Below, piece after piece: positions 45,292 to 54,715 of a stretch of DNA of 64,000 nt. Both the position numbers and the translations under genes were made by a program. The stretch is from an uncultured Caulobacterales bacterium (GTDB lineage: Bacteria > Pseudomonadota > Alphaproteobacteria > Caulobacterales > Caulobacteraceae). Below the pieces are notes generated by a model. That model was not told the origin of the DNA, did no database searches, and saw only the letters and a program-made list of their open reading frames with translations. Position 1 is the stretch's first letter. Each line of letters starts with the position of its first letter. The stretch covers positions 62,001 to 126,000 of the forward strand of contig CAIMFV010000027.1 in the NCBI GenBank assembly GCA_903840435.1, read 5' to 3'.

Positions 45292-46358
45292 CAGTGGGCC
45301 TCCGCCGTATTAAGGTTGCAAACTGACAGGATGGTCGCGGCCATCCGCTCCAGCGGCGCTTGCTTTTGGGCCGCGCCAATCTCTACAGCCGCCTTGGGCA
45401 TGCCATAGACGACACAGGTCGCCTCATCTTGCGCCACGGTCGCCGCCCCGGCCTCGCGCATGGCCAAAAGTCCCCGCGCCCCGTCGCGCCCCATGCCGGT
45501 GAGAATGGCGCCAATCGCGCGTGCGCCAGCGGTCTTGGCCACCGAATGGAACAAGACATCGACCGAGGGACGATGGCCGTTAACCGGATCGGTGTCGATC
45601 AACCGACAGCGCATCTGGCCACCGCCAGTGATTTCCAAATGGGTCGCGCCGCCTGGGGCCAGATAGACGCGGCCAGTCTCTAAGGGCGCCCCGTCAGTGG
45701 CTTCACTCACCTGGGCGAGCGATGCCCGGTTTAGCCGCTCCGCAAAGCTGCGGGTAAAGGTTGCCGGCATGTGCTGGGTAATGACCGTCGGCGGGCAGTT
45801 GGCCGGAAACCGCGAAATGACGCTCAACAGGGCTTCGACACCGCCTGTCGAGGCGCCCAAGGCGATCACGCGTCCATCGGAACGGAAATTCGCGGTGCCT
45901 GGGCCCTGCACGGGCGCCGCAGAGCGACCGGGTGCTGCCGCCGCACCCAAGGGCCGCAGTTTGGCGCGTGCCGCCGCCTTGACCTTCTCTGGCAGGCCCG
46001 CAAAGGCCTGAATGGCTTCCCCGACACTGCCCGTTGGCTTGGCGACGCAGTCCACCGCGCCAAACTCCAACGCGGTCAAGGTCGCAACGGCTCCGGCCTT
46101 GGTCAGGGTCGAGACCATGATCACCGGCGTCGGCCGCAGGCGCATGATCTTTTCCAGAAAATCGAGGCCGTTCATGTTGGGCATCTCGATATCGAGCGTC
46201 ACCACATCTGGATTGAGCGACTTGATCGCTTCCCGGGCTTCCAAAGGATCGCCCGCCTGTCCGACCACTTCGATTTCGGGGTCCTGTTGCAACGCCGCAG
46301 AGATCAGCCCGCGCATGGTGGCACTGTCGTCAACGATCAGGGTGCGAATGCGCTTCAT
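45291..46358 (-). CDS. cheB: Chemotaxis response regulator methylesterase CheB
   Basis: A 355-residue protein with an N-terminal receiver ([10 protein letters not shown], Asp56 in [13 protein letters not shown]) and a C-terminal methylesterase. The catalytic Ser is in [13 protein letters not shown], His in ITQHMP and Asp in [12 protein letters not shown]. It removes methyl groups from chemoreceptors in response to CheA. I use ATG 46358; a longer frame upstream reads into cheR. It overlaps the cheY stop by one base and is two bases from cheR. Confidence 0.96.
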   Translation of the reverse strand: MKRIRTLIVDDSATMRGLISAALQQDPEIEVVGQAGDPLEAREAIKSLNPDVVTLDIEMPNMNGLDFLEKIMRLRPTPVIMVSTLTKAGAVATLTALEFGAVDCVAKPTGSVGEAIQAFAGLPEKVKAAARAKLRPLGAAAAPGRSAAPVQGPGTANFRSDGRVIALGASTGGVEALLSVISRFPANCPPTVITQHMPATFTRSFAERLNRASLAQVSEATDGAPLETGRVYLAPGGATHLEITGGGQMRCRLIDTDPVNGHRPSVDVLFHSVAKTAGARAIGAILTGMGRDGARGLLAMREAGAATVAQDEATCVVYGMPKAAVEIGAAQKQAPLERMAATILSVCNLNTAEAH

Positions 46359-46360
46359 GT

Positions 46361-47254
46361 TTAGACGCCTCCCTTGAACTTGTAGGTGGTGAGGCCATCC
46401 GGCGATAACCGCGCAACCGCAGGCCCGGTCACCCGTTCCGAGTGTCCAATATAGAGCCGCGCGTCTGGGTTCATCAGCGGAACAAAGCGCCCCCAAATTC
46501 GGGACTGGGTCGCCTCTTCAAAATAGATCACCACGTTTCGGCAAAAAATCGCGTCAAACCGGCCCTTCATCGGCCAGTCGCCGATCAGGTTGAGCTCGCG
46601 GAAGGCCACCAGCTTGCGCATAGTGTCTTTGACCGACCAAGCCTTGCCACCGCGCTCTGCTGTCACTGGATCAAAATAGGCGCGCAACTGGTCGGGCTCG
46701 ACACCCACCACCAGTTCATCGCCATAGATGCCTTCCCGGCCAAAGGCGACGACGTTTGGATCAATGTCGGTCGCCAAGATCTTGATATCCATATCGGCCG
46801 CATTTGGCGCCATGGCCAAAAGGGTCATGGCGATGGAATAGGGCTCCTGGCCGCTGGAACAGGCCGCCGACCACAGCCGAACCTTGCCACCCCGGCGCGC
46901 GGATTCGAGGAGTTTCGGCAGCACCTCATTGCGCAAATGCTCAAAATGATGCGGCTCGCGGAAAAAGCGGGTGACGTTGGTCGTCAGGGAGGCCAGCATC
47001 TTTTGCCGCTCATCGCCACCATCGGAACTGGCGACGAGTGCGCAATACTCAGCAAAGCTTTCCAGGCCAAGGACGCGCAGGCGCTTGGCCAAGCGCGAAT
47101 AGACCAAGGTTGCCTTAGATTCCGTCAAGGCGATCCCAGCGTCGGAATGGATCATTCCGGCGATGGCGCGAAAGTCCTCCAGCGTGAAGTGAAACTCACC
47201 TTCCACGATGGCGGGCGTCGCCCGGTGGCGATCAAGAGCGGCTGCTGACACCAC
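46361..47254 (-). CDS. cheR: Chemotaxis protein methyltransferase CheR
   Basis: A 297-residue SAM-dependent methyltransferase that methylates chemoreceptor glutamates. The N-terminal domain has [20 protein letters not shown] and [14 protein letters not shown]; the SAM domain has [18 protein letters not shown] and ATDIDP, then the loop RNVVIYF. Full length. It sits between cheW and cheB in the same operon with 2-base spacing at both ends. Confidence 0.96.
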   Translation of the reverse strand: MVSAAALDRHRATPAIVEGEFHFTLEDFRAIAGMIHSDAGIALTESKATLVYSRLAKRLRVLGLESFAEYCALVASSDGGDERQKMLASLTTNVTRFFREPHHFEHLRNEVLPKLLESARRGGKVRLWSAACSSGQEPYSIAMTLLAMAPNAADMDIKILATDIDPNVVAFGREGIYGDELVVGVEPDQLRAYFDPVTAERGGKAWSVKDTMRKLVAFRELNLIGDWPMKGRFDAIFCRNVVIYFEEATQSRIWGRFVPLMNPDARLYIGHSERVTGPAVARLSPDGLTTYKFKGGV

Positions 47255-47256
47255 GA

Positions 47257-47766
47257 CTAGGCCGCCATATTCGCGTGATCGTCGGTCTCGCCGTCGTCCA
47301 GCGCTTCCGGCAGGACGTGGTCAAGGGAAATCAGGCTGATCATCCGTCCATCAAGGGTCAGAAGACCTTTGACAAAAACCTTGACGGTCTCACAGGCCAC
47401 ATCCGGCGTTTCTTGAACCGTGGCCTCGCCCGGCATGATGATGTCGCAAACCGCATCAACCAGGAGGCCCACCTGCTGTTCCTTAATCCGGGTCACGATG
47501 ATGACGTGCCTGTCGGAGGGGTCGGTGGTCTCCAAGCCCATGCGCGCACCAAGATCGACGATGGGCAGGACCGCGCCGCGCAGATTGATGACGCCCTTGA
47601 TGAAGTTGGGCGTCTGGGGAAGCATGGTGGCGGCGGTCCAGCCACGAATTTCACGCACCGCCATGACGTCCACGCAAAACTCCTGATCGCCGATCAAAAA
47701 CGAGATCAGCTCATTGCGATTTTTCGCTTCGGTACGGGCGGATTTTTGGGCTTTCGCGTCAGTCAT
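47257..47766 (-). CDS. cheW: Chemotaxis coupling protein CheW
   Basis: A 169-residue adaptor linking CheA to chemoreceptors. CheW SH3-like folds are visible: LISFLIGDQEFCVDVMAVREIRG, LPQTPNFIKGVINLRGAVLPIVDL, and VGLLVDAVCDIIMPG. I start at ATG 47766, five bases after the cheA stop; a longer in-frame start upstream overlaps cheA. Ends with an acidic tail (DDGETDDHANMAA). Confidence 0.95.
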   Translation of the reverse strand: MTDAKAQKSARTEAKNRNELISFLIGDQEFCVDVMAVREIRGWTAATMLPQTPNFIKGVINLRGAVLPIVDLGARMGLETTDPSDRHVIIVTRIKEQQVGLLVDAVCDIIMPGEATVQETPDVACETVKVFVKGLLTLDGRMISLISLDHVLPEALDDGETDDHANMAA

Positions 47767-47770
47767 CGGG

Positions 47771-50044
47771 TCACCCTGCCTTGAGGAGGGACGGCGCAGG
47801 CGCCGCAAGTTCGGTTTGCGCCGAGGGTCCAGAGGCGGCTCTTTCAAGCGGCTTCGGCACCATCACCGCATCGACATCGAGGATCAGCGCCACACGCCCA
47901 TCGCCAAGGATGGTGGCGGCTGCAATGCCCGGCACGGGACGGTAATTGGCTTCGAGGCTCTTGATCACCACTTGGCGCTGGCCTTGGATCGCATCGACGA
48001 GCAAGGCCGCGCGTGCGCCTCCCTCGCCTTCCACCAACAGCGCCACACTTTCCGTCGGCGAGGGGCTGTTTTGGCGATAGCCGAGGGCGCGGCCAATATC
48101 GATCAAGGGCACATGGGTGTCGCGGATTGCGATCACCGAAGCGTTTGGCCCCAATTGGCGCACATCCCCAGACTTGGGCTGCAGGCTTTCGATAATGGCG
48201 GTCAAAGGCGCCACCAGGGTTTGGCCCGCCACCGTCACCACCATGCCGTCGAGAACGGCCAGGGTCAGCGGCAAGGACAGGGTAAAGGTCGAGCCTTGAC
48301 CGGGCCGCGAGGAAATCGTGATCCGACCGCCGAGGGACTGGATCGAACGGCGCACCACATCCATGCCGACGCCGCGCCCGGAAATGTCGGAAATGGTCGT
48401 AGCGGTCGAGAAGCCGGGCATGAAGATCAGGTTGTCGATTTCATCATCCGACATATTGGCTTCAGCCGAGATCAAGCCCTTGTCGATAGCAATTTGCCGC
48501 ACCTTTGGACGGTTGATGCCGCGTCCATCATCGACAATCTCGATCACAATGCGACCCGAACGATGCAGCGCCGCCAATCGAACCAGACCTTCGCGGGGCT
48601 TGCCCGCCGCCACCCGTTCTTCCGGCGTTTCCAGGCCATGGTCGATGGCGTTGCGGATCATGTGGGTCAGCGGATCGCTGAGCCGCTCGATGACGGTCTT
48701 GTCGACCTCGGTGCCTTCGCCGTCCATGACAAGGCGGACTTCCTTGCCCGTCATGGCGGCAATTTCGCGCACCAAACGCGGCATGCGTTGGAAGACCGAC
48801 TTCACCGGCTGGGCGCGAATGGCCATAACGCTGTCTTGGATTTCGCGGGTCAGGTGTTCGAGGTCGTCAAGGCCCATGGCGACCGAAGAGGCGCGCTGTA
48901 AGCCACATTCGGCGACGCGCTGGGCCAACATGGCTTGGTTGATAACCAATTCGCCGACCAGATCGATCAGCCGATCAACCCGCTCAAGATCGACCCGAAT
49001 GGTTTGCGGCGACCCGCCCGCTTCGCGTGTGGCGGCCTGTGCCTTGGCGTCGAGCGCCACTTCCTTAGCCTTTGAGGCGTCAGGGCTCGCAGCCTTTGCG
49101 GGCTCAAGACTGGCAGGCGCCGGGGCCGCAGCTTGGGGAATGACCGCTTCTTGCGCTTGCCGGATCAGGGCCATGACGTCGACCTCGGGCTGAGTGGCGT
49201 CAATTTCCGGCGCGGCTGTCGCAGCGGCGGCGGATTGGGCCGCGGGCTCGACAATATCAAGGTAGCAATCGCCCTCGACCCATTCGAACACTTCGCGCAC
49301 GGCGGCGATATCAGCCTTGGGCGCGGTCAGGGTGACCCGCCAGCCGAGATAGGCGTCTTCGGGGTTCATTTCCGCCAAATTGGGCAGGCCTGATCCATCG
49401 ACCTCGACGGCCACCTCACCCAGACGCGCCAATTCGCGGATCAACAAGCCCGGCTCATTGGCCTTTTGGTACAGCGCGGCTTGCGGATAAAAGCGGATAA
49501 TAAAGCTACGCCCACTGGGCTCAGGCGCGACCTCAGCGACAGGCGCTTCCGTTGCCGGCGCCTCGCTTGCCGGCGCCTCATCAAAGCTGACCATCAGGGG
49601 CTTGAAATCGAAATCGCCAAAGCCGTCATCGGCTTCAGCTGCAGACCCGCCGCCCTCGCCGCCGCCAGCCAGGGCTTCGAGCTCTTCGGCCATGGCATGG
49701 GAGCGGGCTTCGTCCACCTCGCCACCATCGCGCGCCGCACGAACATGGTCGGCCAGAATATCCGCCGAGCGCAACAGGAGCTTCAGCACATCCTGATCCG
49801 GCGTGATCGCGCCGCCGCGCACCAGGTCGAGCGCGGTCTCAAAAACGTGGCTGAACCGGACGAGGGCCTCGAGACTAAACGCCCCAGCTCCGCCCTTGAT
49901 TGAGTGGACCGCCCGAAAGACGGCATTGACGATCTCGGAGTCGGTATCGCCTGCCTCCATGGCCAACAGCCCGCTCTCCAGCTCGGCGAGCTGCTCCTCA
50001 CACTCCTGAAAGAAGGTGACCTTGATGGCGGCGAGAGGATCCAT
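47771..50044 (-). CDS. cheA: Chemotaxis histidine kinase CheA
   Basis: A 757-residue kinase. The P1 Hpt domain carries the phosphorylated His47 in FRAVHSIKGGAG. A region at about 160-280 (DEPxxx-rich linker, then IIRFYPQAALY, YLGWRVTLT, VFEWVEGDCYLDI) is the second domain typical of alphaproteobacterial CheA proteins. Dimerisation (LDRLIDLVGELVINQAML), the HATPase (MIRNAIDHGLETPEER, DDGRGI, GRGVGMDVVRRSI) and a CheW-like domain follow. ATG 50044 is chosen over TTG 50062. It phosphorylates CheY and CheB. Confidence 0.96.
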   Translation of the reverse strand: MDPLAAIKVTFFQECEEQLAELESGLLAMEAGDTDSEIVNAVFRAVHSIKGGAGAFSLEALVRFSHVFETALDLVRGGAITPDQDVLKLLLRSADILADHVRAARDGGEVDEARSHAMAEELEALAGGGEGGGSAAEADDGFGDFDFKPLMVSFDEAPASEAPATEAPVAEVAPEPSGRSFIIRFYPQAALYQKANEPGLLIRELARLGEVAVEVDGSGLPNLAEMNPEDAYLGWRVTLTAPKADIAAVREVFEWVEGDCYLDIVEPAAQSAAAATAAPEIDATQPEVDVMALIRQAQEAVIPQAAAPAPASLEPAKAASPDASKAKEVALDAKAQAATREAGGSPQTIRVDLERVDRLIDLVGELVINQAMLAQRVAECGLQRASSVAMGLDDLEHLTREIQDSVMAIRAQPVKSVFQRMPRLVREIAAMTGKEVRLVMDGEGTEVDKTVIERLSDPLTHMIRNAIDHGLETPEERVAAGKPREGLVRLAALHRSGRIVIEIVDDGRGINRPKVRQIAIDKGLISAEANMSDDEIDNLIFMPGFSTATTISDISGRGVGMDVVRRSIQSLGGRITISSRPGQGSTFTLSLPLTLAVLDGMVVTVAGQTLVAPLTAIIESLQPKSGDVRQLGPNASVIAIRDTHVPLIDIGRALGYRQNSPSPTESVALLVEGEGGARAALLVDAIQGQRQVVIKSLEANYRPVPGIAAATILGDGRVALILDVDAVMVPKPLERAASGPSAQTELAAPAPSLLKAG

Positions 50045-50077
50045 GGCGACGTCCAAACTCAAGCGGAGACGGTTAGA

Positions 50078-50443
50078 TTAGGCAGCGACGCGGCGAATGG
50101 CGTCGATCAACTTGTCCGGATTGAAGGGTTTGACGATCCAGCCTGTGGCACCAGCATCCCGTGCACGCTGCTTTTTCGCCGCGTCGCTTTCGGTGGTCAG
50201 CACCAGGATCGGCGTGGCGCGGTGCTTTTCATTGCCGCGCACACCTTCAATAAAACCAAAGCCGTCGAGCCTTGGCATATTGATGTCGGTAATGATGATG
50301 TCGGCCTGCGCCTTGTCGAGCGCTTCTAGGCCATCCAGCCCATCCACGGCCTGGACCACGCGGAAACCAGCCTCGGTCAAGGCCAGATGCAGCATGTCAC
50401 GCATGGTTCGGCTGTCATCGACAGTCAAAATAGTCTTTGTCAC
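50078..50443 (-). CDS. cheY: CheY-like response regulator, first copy
   Basis: A 121-residue receiver. The acidic pair is in LTVDDSRTMR, the phospho-acceptor Asp53 in IIITDINMPRLDGFG, Thr in VLTTESD and Lys in VKPFNPDKL. It is directly upstream of cheA and is the closer match to a motor-acting CheY. The start is GTG at 50443, overlapping the STAS gene stop (GTGA). Confidence 0.93.
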   Translation of the reverse strand: MTKTILTVDDSRTMRDMLHLALTEAGFRVVQAVDGLDGLEALDKAQADIIITDINMPRLDGFGFIEGVRGNEKHRATPILVLTTESDAAKKQRARDAGATGWIVKPFNPDKLIDAIRRVAA

Positions 50444-50739
50444 GGACGAGGCTCCTCGAGTGCGGCGGCTTCTAGGTGCGGTGCGCCGAAAAGTTGCAGG
50501 GCTTTCAGAAAATCTTCCGAAGGTTCGACAATACGAAAATCATTGGCGTCAGAGCGCCATGTGGATTTGGCCGACATCAAGACTTGCAGGCCAAGCCCGC
50601 CAAGCCGCGTCACATCGCGCGCATCGACATCCAAAGGCCGCCCACGCACCGCCAAAAACTCGGCCTGCAAGGCGCCAACCGCTTTCAGATCAACCACAGA
50701 CGGGAGGCGGACCACCGCACACTCGGCGTCAGTACTCAT
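50440..50739 (-). CDS. STAS-domain protein, first gene of the chemotaxis operon
   Basis: A 99-residue STAS (anti-sigma antagonist-like) domain. The core is CAVVRLPSVVDLKAVGALQAEFL and RPLDVDARDVTRLGGLGLQVLMSA. In STAS antagonists a Ser or Thr follows the DVTRLxxLG segment as a phosphorylation site; here it is replaced by Gly. It heads the leftward operon, in the position called cheX in Caulobacter. GGGGGT precedes ATG 50739. Its role is not established. Confidence 0.8.
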   Translation of the reverse strand: MSTDAECAVVRLPSVVDLKAVGALQAEFLAVRGRPLDVDARDVTRLGGLGLQVLMSAKSTWRSDANDFRIVEPSEDFLKALQLFGAPHLEAAALEEPRP

Positions 50740-51066
50740 TAACACCCCCTGTAAACTCCACTGCAGCGACCCTAGCCTTATGAAGGTTAATAAAGTTTTC
50801 GCGACCAACCGGTTTGGAGACCGCAAGGACTGGACATCGCCCCACTGAACAAATCTATGAACTGTGGAACCAACGACCGTCGCCCTTGACGACTTCAGTT
50901 GCGCTTATCGTGACAACCGACCATGAACGCCCGGTTACTTCTGAGGCCGTTAAACCCTAAAGGCGCCTGAATTTTTTGAGCGGGCCGTGTACGCCCGCGA
51001 CCGAGCGCTTCAAAACCGGCCGAGCGATCCCAATGACGGCGAAGGCCCGCTGCGTCCGGTTTTTCC
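50740..51066. other. Intergenic region between the che operon and tRNA-Lys
   Basis: About 330 bases without a supportable gene. It should hold the leftward che promoter. An AT-rich patch (GGTTAATAAAGTTTTCG) at about 50784 is the most promoter-like stretch, but I could not assign a -35/-10 pair or a CtrA site there. Confidence 0.45.
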
Positions 51067-51093
51067 TTGCATCGCGCCCCATTACCCTATAAT
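51067..51093 (+). promoter_or_regulatory. Probable promoter of tRNA-Lys
   Basis: A consensus -10 TATAAT at 51088-51093 is preceded by TTGCAT at 51067-51072 with a 15-base spacer, slightly short. The -10 lies 39 bases upstream of the tRNA. Position and consensus -10 make this the likely tRNA promoter. Confidence 0.55.
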
Positions 51094-51132
51094 TCCGCCG
51101 CTTCCTTGCTGCGGGCCTCGGCGCGCACCAAG

Positions 51133-51208
<76 letters not shown>

Positions 51209-51308
51209 CATTTTGTTTTCATCAAACAATTGAGTGGTTTTGGTCTCAGGAATTGAGGCCGACACCAACGGTGTCTCCGTCACGCCCGTCTGGCACGGCA
51301 GAGCCCCA

Positions 51309-52316
51309 TCAGCGTCCCTCCACCGGATCGCCGAACATGGCCCGCCATTGGGGAACGTAGCGAGGATCGTGGGTGGTGATGGCGTGGAACGGGTTAGACG
51401 CGTTGGCGCCTCTGGCCTGCATCGGCAGATCGTGTTGGAAGACGAAGATGTGGTCGCGAGGGATGTTGAGCGCCTGATAGGCGTTGGCGATTAGTCGAGC
51501 GGTGTTTTCCCGTTCATGATACTCAGCAAACCACCGGTCTCGAGGTGTTTGGCTCGGCTCATAGAGCCAGGGCGCTGGATGTTGATCTTGGCCCGTGGTG
51601 TCCCAGGGACTGGAAAACAGGACGACCCGATCTACCGGATGGCGATGGGCGAGATAGGCCGCCATGCCAGCGCCTTGCGAAAGACCGGAAAGCACCAAGC
51701 GCGGCCAGTTCGGATCTCCATTGACAAGGTATTGGTCCCAGCCTGCGTCTGGATAGTGTCGGCCAAGCCAGGTGAGCGCCGCGCGCAATCTCGGGACAAT
51801 GGCTTCGGCGGGGGGATTGGTTTCCTGATCAAACCCGCCCTCTCCCGTGGTACGCATCTCGCGAAATCGCTGCGAGCAGTTGGGATCTGGGTCGCGTGGG
51901 CAGACCTGAGAAATCGACGGCTTGTCATTATAGGTCAGAACTAGCGCCCGATAGCCAAGGCGGGCGACAAAGTTTCCTATAATGCTCGTGGGGCTTGGCG
52001 TGCCGGCTGTTCCTGGCAGATAGACCACCAAGGGCGTCGATTTGGGCGCCGCCGGATTTAAGATGGCGTAGCTCGGTTGATCATAGTTCCGCACGCGGCT
52101 GTCGGCTTGCGACGGGATTACTGCATAGACTTGCAAGTCTGAATTGCCGTTTTCGGCGGAGAAGGACGGCGCAGCGCGGGCGGCCTGTAATAGGCTTGTC
52201 GTTGATGCCAAGACCGCAACCACAAGACCAAGCCTGAAAGCCCTCGCCGTGGCGCGGCGGCGCGCGTCCCGCATCGATGCTGCCATTCGGAAAAAACGCG
52301 GACCCAACACTGTCAT
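51309..52316 (-). CDS. Exported alpha/beta hydrolase-like protein
   Basis: A 335-residue alpha/beta hydrolase-fold protein with an N-terminal signal segment (LGLVVAVLASTTSLLQAARA; the true start may be ATG 10 or 14 codons in). The probable nucleophile is in LVLSGLSQGAGMAAYLAHRHP, with TPLVVYLPGTAGTP as the oxyanion strand and AITTHDPRYVPQW near the end as a candidate acid/histidine region. The C-terminal part (LNIPRDHIFVFQHD) resembles BPSS1187-like secreted hydrolases. Substrate unknown; not linked to neighbours. Confidence 0.75.
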   Translation of the reverse strand: MTVLGPRFFRMAASMRDARRRATARAFRLGLVVAVLASTTSLLQAARAAPSFSAENGNSDLQVYAVIPSQADSRVRNYDQPSYAILNPAAPKSTPLVVYLPGTAGTPSPTSIIGNFVARLGYRALVLTYNDKPSISQVCPRDPDPNCSQRFREMRTTGEGGFDQETNPPAEAIVPRLRAALTWLGRHYPDAGWDQYLVNGDPNWPRLVLSGLSQGAGMAAYLAHRHPVDRVVLFSSPWDTTGQDQHPAPWLYEPSQTPRDRWFAEYHERENTARLIANAYQALNIPRDHIFVFQHDLPMQARGANASNPFHAITTHDPRYVPQWRAMFGDPVEGR

Positions 52317-52540
52317 CTTCGCAACTCCGCTTCGCCGCGCTTCAGACCACGCATTGACGGGTTGGCTAGTCGCCGCGCTGTGAATGCCGCATGAACATCG
52401 GAAAAAGTCGCTGGGGCCACCCCTCGCTTTTAGGGACTTATGTGCGCATGCTAGATGGGCACAACATCAAGAAGGGTGTCGCAGCAAACACGCCGACCGG
52501 TGAATCGGTCAGCGACGCGGCGTTACGGGGAGAGAGCGCG

Positions 52541-54196
52541 ATGCTGAGTTTGGCCATTCGCAATGCGAACCTTGTTGACGGGACGGGGGCTGCGCCTGTT
52601 CGCGCCGATGTCGGCGTGGTGGGGGACCGGATTGTCAGCATAGGTCGGGTCGAGGGCGTAGCCACCGTCGAAATTGATGCCGCTGGCCAGACCTTATCGC
52701 CCGGCTTTATCGATATTCACACCCACTATGATCCGCAACTGTGCTGGGACCGTTACGCCACGCCGACGCCAGAGCATGGCGTCACCTCTCTGGTCATGGG
52801 CAATTGCTCGATCAGTCTGTCGCCGGTCCGGGCCAAGGACCGCCAGCGCGCCATCCATTTGTTCGGCTCGGTTGAGGATATGGAGGGACGGCTGCTTGAG
52901 GCGACGGTGCCGTTTTCGTGGGAAACCGCGCCTGAATATCTTGCCTATCTGAAACAGGGCCTCGGCCCCAATGTCGCCTCCCTGGTCGGCCACGCCATGG
53001 TGCGGCTCTATGTGATGGGCGATGCGGCCCAGGCGCGGGCGGCCACCGAGACAGAGGTCGCGCAAATGTGCGCCATCATGGCCGAAGCCATGACCGCAGG
53101 CGCGCTTGGCCTTTCCTTCACCTTCAACCATTTTGACGAACGCGGCAGGCCCCTGCCCAGCCACTATTCGGACCGGCAAGAGAGGTTGCGGCTCTTGCAG
53201 ACGCTTGCGAAGTCTGGCCGGGGCGTCGTCGAGGTGGCGCCGAATTTTTTCCGCAAAGGTTTGGGCCTGGAAGAGATCGACTTTTGGGGTGAGCTGGCGC
53301 TGGAGACCGGCGTCACCACCTCGCTCTCTCCCATCCTGGTCATGCCCAATATGGAGGGGGCGTGGCAGATCATCCTGGAGCGTTTCGAGCACTGGCGGGC
53401 TCGCGGCGCGCCGCTGTTTGGCCAGACCCAGGTCCGGCCGCTCGATATGACGCTGCAACTTTCTAAAGGCTCAGCCATTCTGTCCAAGGCGACGACGTGG
53501 CGCGAAAGCTTTGAACTGCCGCACGACCAGCGCCTTAGCTTCTATGGCGACCCCACCACCCGAGCCCAATTGGTGGCCGAAGGTGAAAGGCTGAAGGCGG
53601 CCATGCAGGCCTTGACCGTCAAGCGGGGTCGCAGCCCGGCGACGGTAGGTTTGGAGGGCCGCAAACTCACTGAGATTGCCGCAGAACGGGCCGAGCCCTT
53701 CACCGAAACCATGCTCGACATCGCCATTGCCGATGACCTCGAAACCGAGTTTGCGCTGGACGGCTTTTTGCATAGCGACGAGGACAAGGTCGCCCACCTG
53801 TTGAAGAGCCCGGCTGTCCATATCGGCTCCGGTGATGCGGGCGCCCATATCAGCCAATTCGCCGGCGCGGGCGACACCTCCTATCTGTTCGAGCGCTTTG
53901 TTCGCCAGCGCGGCGATCTCAGCCTTCCCGAGGCGGTACGCCGCCTGACATCGGAACTCGCCGACCACTGGGGCTTTCAAGACCGGGGCCGCATTGTACC
54001 AGGCGCTTTTGCCGACCTGACACTTTTTGATCCTAAAACCATTGCGCGCGGTGACGAGACCTGGGTTGATGATGTTCCCGGCGGGCAGGGCCGCTATATT
54101 CGCCGCCCGACAGGGATATCGCGGGTCATTGTCAATGGCGAGGTCCTCGTCGCTGACGGCGCCTATGCGCAAAGCCACCCCGGACGCTTGATCTAG
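52541..54196 (+). CDS. Amidohydrolase, N-acyl-D-amino-acid deacylase family
   Basis: A 551-residue metal-dependent amidohydrolase. The zinc motif is His60-x-His62 in FIDIHTHYDPQLCWD, with the family Cys89 in LVMGNCSISLSP. Further conserved segments are GALGLSFTF, VHIGSGDAGAHISQFAGAGD and RIVPGAFADLTLFDP near the end. Members hydrolyse N-acyl-D-amino acids or related amides. GGGGAGAG precedes ATG 52541; a longer in-frame reading from 52391 lacks similarity. It is followed, 90 bases later, by a DUF4112 gene. Confidence 0.88.
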   Translation: MLSLAIRNANLVDGTGAAPVRADVGVVGDRIVSIGRVEGVATVEIDAAGQTLSPGFIDIHTHYDPQLCWDRYATPTPEHGVTSLVMGNCSISLSPVRAKDRQRAIHLFGSVEDMEGRLLEATVPFSWETAPEYLAYLKQGLGPNVASLVGHAMVRLYVMGDAAQARAATETEVAQMCAIMAEAMTAGALGLSFTFNHFDERGRPLPSHYSDRQERLRLLQTLAKSGRGVVEVAPNFFRKGLGLEEIDFWGELALETGVTTSLSPILVMPNMEGAWQIILERFEHWRARGAPLFGQTQVRPLDMTLQLSKGSAILSKATTWRESFELPHDQRLSFYGDPTTRAQLVAEGERLKAAMQALTVKRGRSPATVGLEGRKLTEIAAERAEPFTETMLDIAIADDLETEFALDGFLHSDEDKVAHLLKSPAVHIGSGDAGAHISQFAGAGDTSYLFERFVRQRGDLSLPEAVRRLTSELADHWGFQDRGRIVPGAFADLTLFDPKTIARGDETWVDDVPGGQGRYIRRPTGISRVIVNGEVLVADGAYAQSHPGRLI

Positions 54197-54286
54197 GTTG
54201 GCGCCGGACGGGACTTAACTGCACCCTGCCCTTGCGCTCGCTCAATTCGAACCGATCTATGGGGTTCAGGCGGCAGGAGGGATCCG

Positions 54287-54694
54287 ATGATCGACCTTAC
54301 ACCGGCAGAACGTCTCGTCATTCGCCGACGGGTCGACTTTGTCGGCCGCCTTTCGGATAATCTTATTCATCTCGGCCCGTTCAGCCTTGGTCTTGACGGT
54401 GTCTTGAGCTGGGTCCCGGGATTGGGCGAGGTCTATAGCGTCGTGGCCGGCGTCTATATTCTGGTGCAAGGCGTGCGTGCGGGCGTTCCGCCCGGCGTCT
54501 TGGTGGCCGCTGGCCTGATCTTGGGGCTTCGTAGTCTGGCAACCGTGGTCCCGATCGCAGGCGCTGCCTTTTCCGACGTGTTCACAGCGCATAAATGGGC
54601 GGCGGCAATGATCGTTCGCGCGATTGACCAACAGGTCGAACGGGATGCGGCAAGGTCCAGCCAAGCGGCCTATGGCGCGCGCGTTGTGGTCTAG
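54287..54694 (+). CDS. DUF4112 membrane protein
   Basis: A 135-residue DUF4112 protein. Two hydrophobic segments (VYSVVAGVYILVQGV and VLVAAGLILGLRSLATVVPIAGAAF) follow the family's N-terminal RRRVDFVGRLSDNLI and GLDGVLSWVPGLGE. Function unknown; probably in the inner membrane. AGGAGG upstream supports ATG 54287. Confidence 0.88.
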   Translation: MIDLTPAERLVIRRRVDFVGRLSDNLIHLGPFSLGLDGVLSWVPGLGEVYSVVAGVYILVQGVRAGVPPGVLVAAGLILGLRSLATVVPIAGAAFSDVFTAHKWAAAMIVRAIDQQVERDAARSSQAAYGARVVV

Positions 54695-54715
54695 ACCAAG
54701 GCCCGCTTCAGACCC

